This document shows positions 63,827-64,000 of a stretch of 64,000 nucleotides of DNA, in pieces; within the stretch, counting starts at the first letter, position 1, and each line of letters starts with the position of its first letter. A program made the position numbers and the translations under genes. The notes beneath the pieces were generated by a model. That model was not told the DNA's origin and searched no databases. It saw only the letters and a program-made list of their open reading frames with translations. The stretch spans positions 34,361-98,360 of IMG/VR virus record IMGVR_UViG_3300007708_000003; one strand, 5' to 3'. The DNA is from a virus.

Positions 63827-64000
63827 ATCATTAAGTATTGATTACATTATAATATACTACTTTTATCTCTAATTACCAAAAGAGATAAGAAAGTTGTCTC
63901 CAGCCTGTGGACAAAGTAGACTACTAAAATGTAACTTGTTAGTATACAAGTACTTATAAAGTATTATTTGTTTGAGAAGATAGTGGATGAGAGTGGTTAA
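63827..64000. other. Non-coding right edge with two hairpins
   Basis: No gene is visible. TTATCTCT/AGAGATAA (63863-63888, 10-base loop) and ACTTGT/ACAAGT (63934-63951) can form stems. The first lies upstream of the HNH gene and might be an operator. The rest is AT-rich and without a clear promoter. Confidence 0.4.

Noticed and set aside
1-64000. CRISPR array, insertion sequence or integrase
   Set aside because: I found no regularly spaced repeats, transposase motifs or integrase-like frame.

Overview
The window is part of a large, AT-rich tailed-phage genome. The gene content and order match the crAss-like phages (Crassvirales; short-tailed phages of Bacteroidota): terminase, portal, acidic scaffold-like protein, major capsid protein, a run of ring, fibre and muzzle-type tail genes, then several very large ejection or virion-RNA-polymerase-region proteins, all on the minus strand. 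Sites with the Bacteroidota -7 element (TAnnTTTG) and a tmRNA whose tag seems to begin with Gly also point to a Bacteroidota host, perhaps an environmental flavobacterium-like one. That host call is inference.

Layout in the direction of minus-strand transcription, right to left. 60285-58891: small early or accessory genes, including a possible Acb2-like protein and a GroES-like protein. 59336-59101: a structured RNA with a tRNA-like 3' half. 58886-58529: a tmRNA. 58461-55838: winged-helix-like protein, IHF/HU-like protein, Zn-ribbon protein, PD-(D/E)XK nuclease. 55835-47845: TerL, portal, scaffold-like protein, major capsid protein, closed by a terminator. 47760-44938: small basic proteins and a conserved head protein, then an adaptor-like ring protein. 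44932-43878: a complete ferritin followed by a Dps-like protein. 43844-42219: a conserved virion protein carrying an inserted Gly/Thr-rich domain, closed by a terminator. 42105-34126: a Cys-rich adhesion locus with Fn3, DUF11, thrombospondin-1 and beta-propeller modules, closed by a terminator. 34012-23565: metallophosphoesterase, second IHF-like protein, two ring proteins and a muzzle-type tail protein split over two genes. 23565-1: five giant or large cargo/ejection proteins; the last runs off the left edge.

At 60286-60384 the strand switches. Two identical TATATTTG elements face outward there. The plus-strand arm holds small early-type genes: a conserved small protein that seems to be extended by a -1 frameshift, a thioredoxin, several unknowns, a tRNA-like element and several clear terminators. 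It ends near a convergent HNH endonuclease gene at the right edge.

The observations I rate highest are the ferritin plus Dps-like pair inside the head-gene operon, the slippery-site and stem arrangement at 60576-60640, the phage tmRNA with an unusually long tag, the unexplained RNA structures at 47441-47566 and 59101-59336, the recurrent ATTAACCTT leader motif 12-16 nt before start codons, and the absence of TGA among 50 annotated stop codons.
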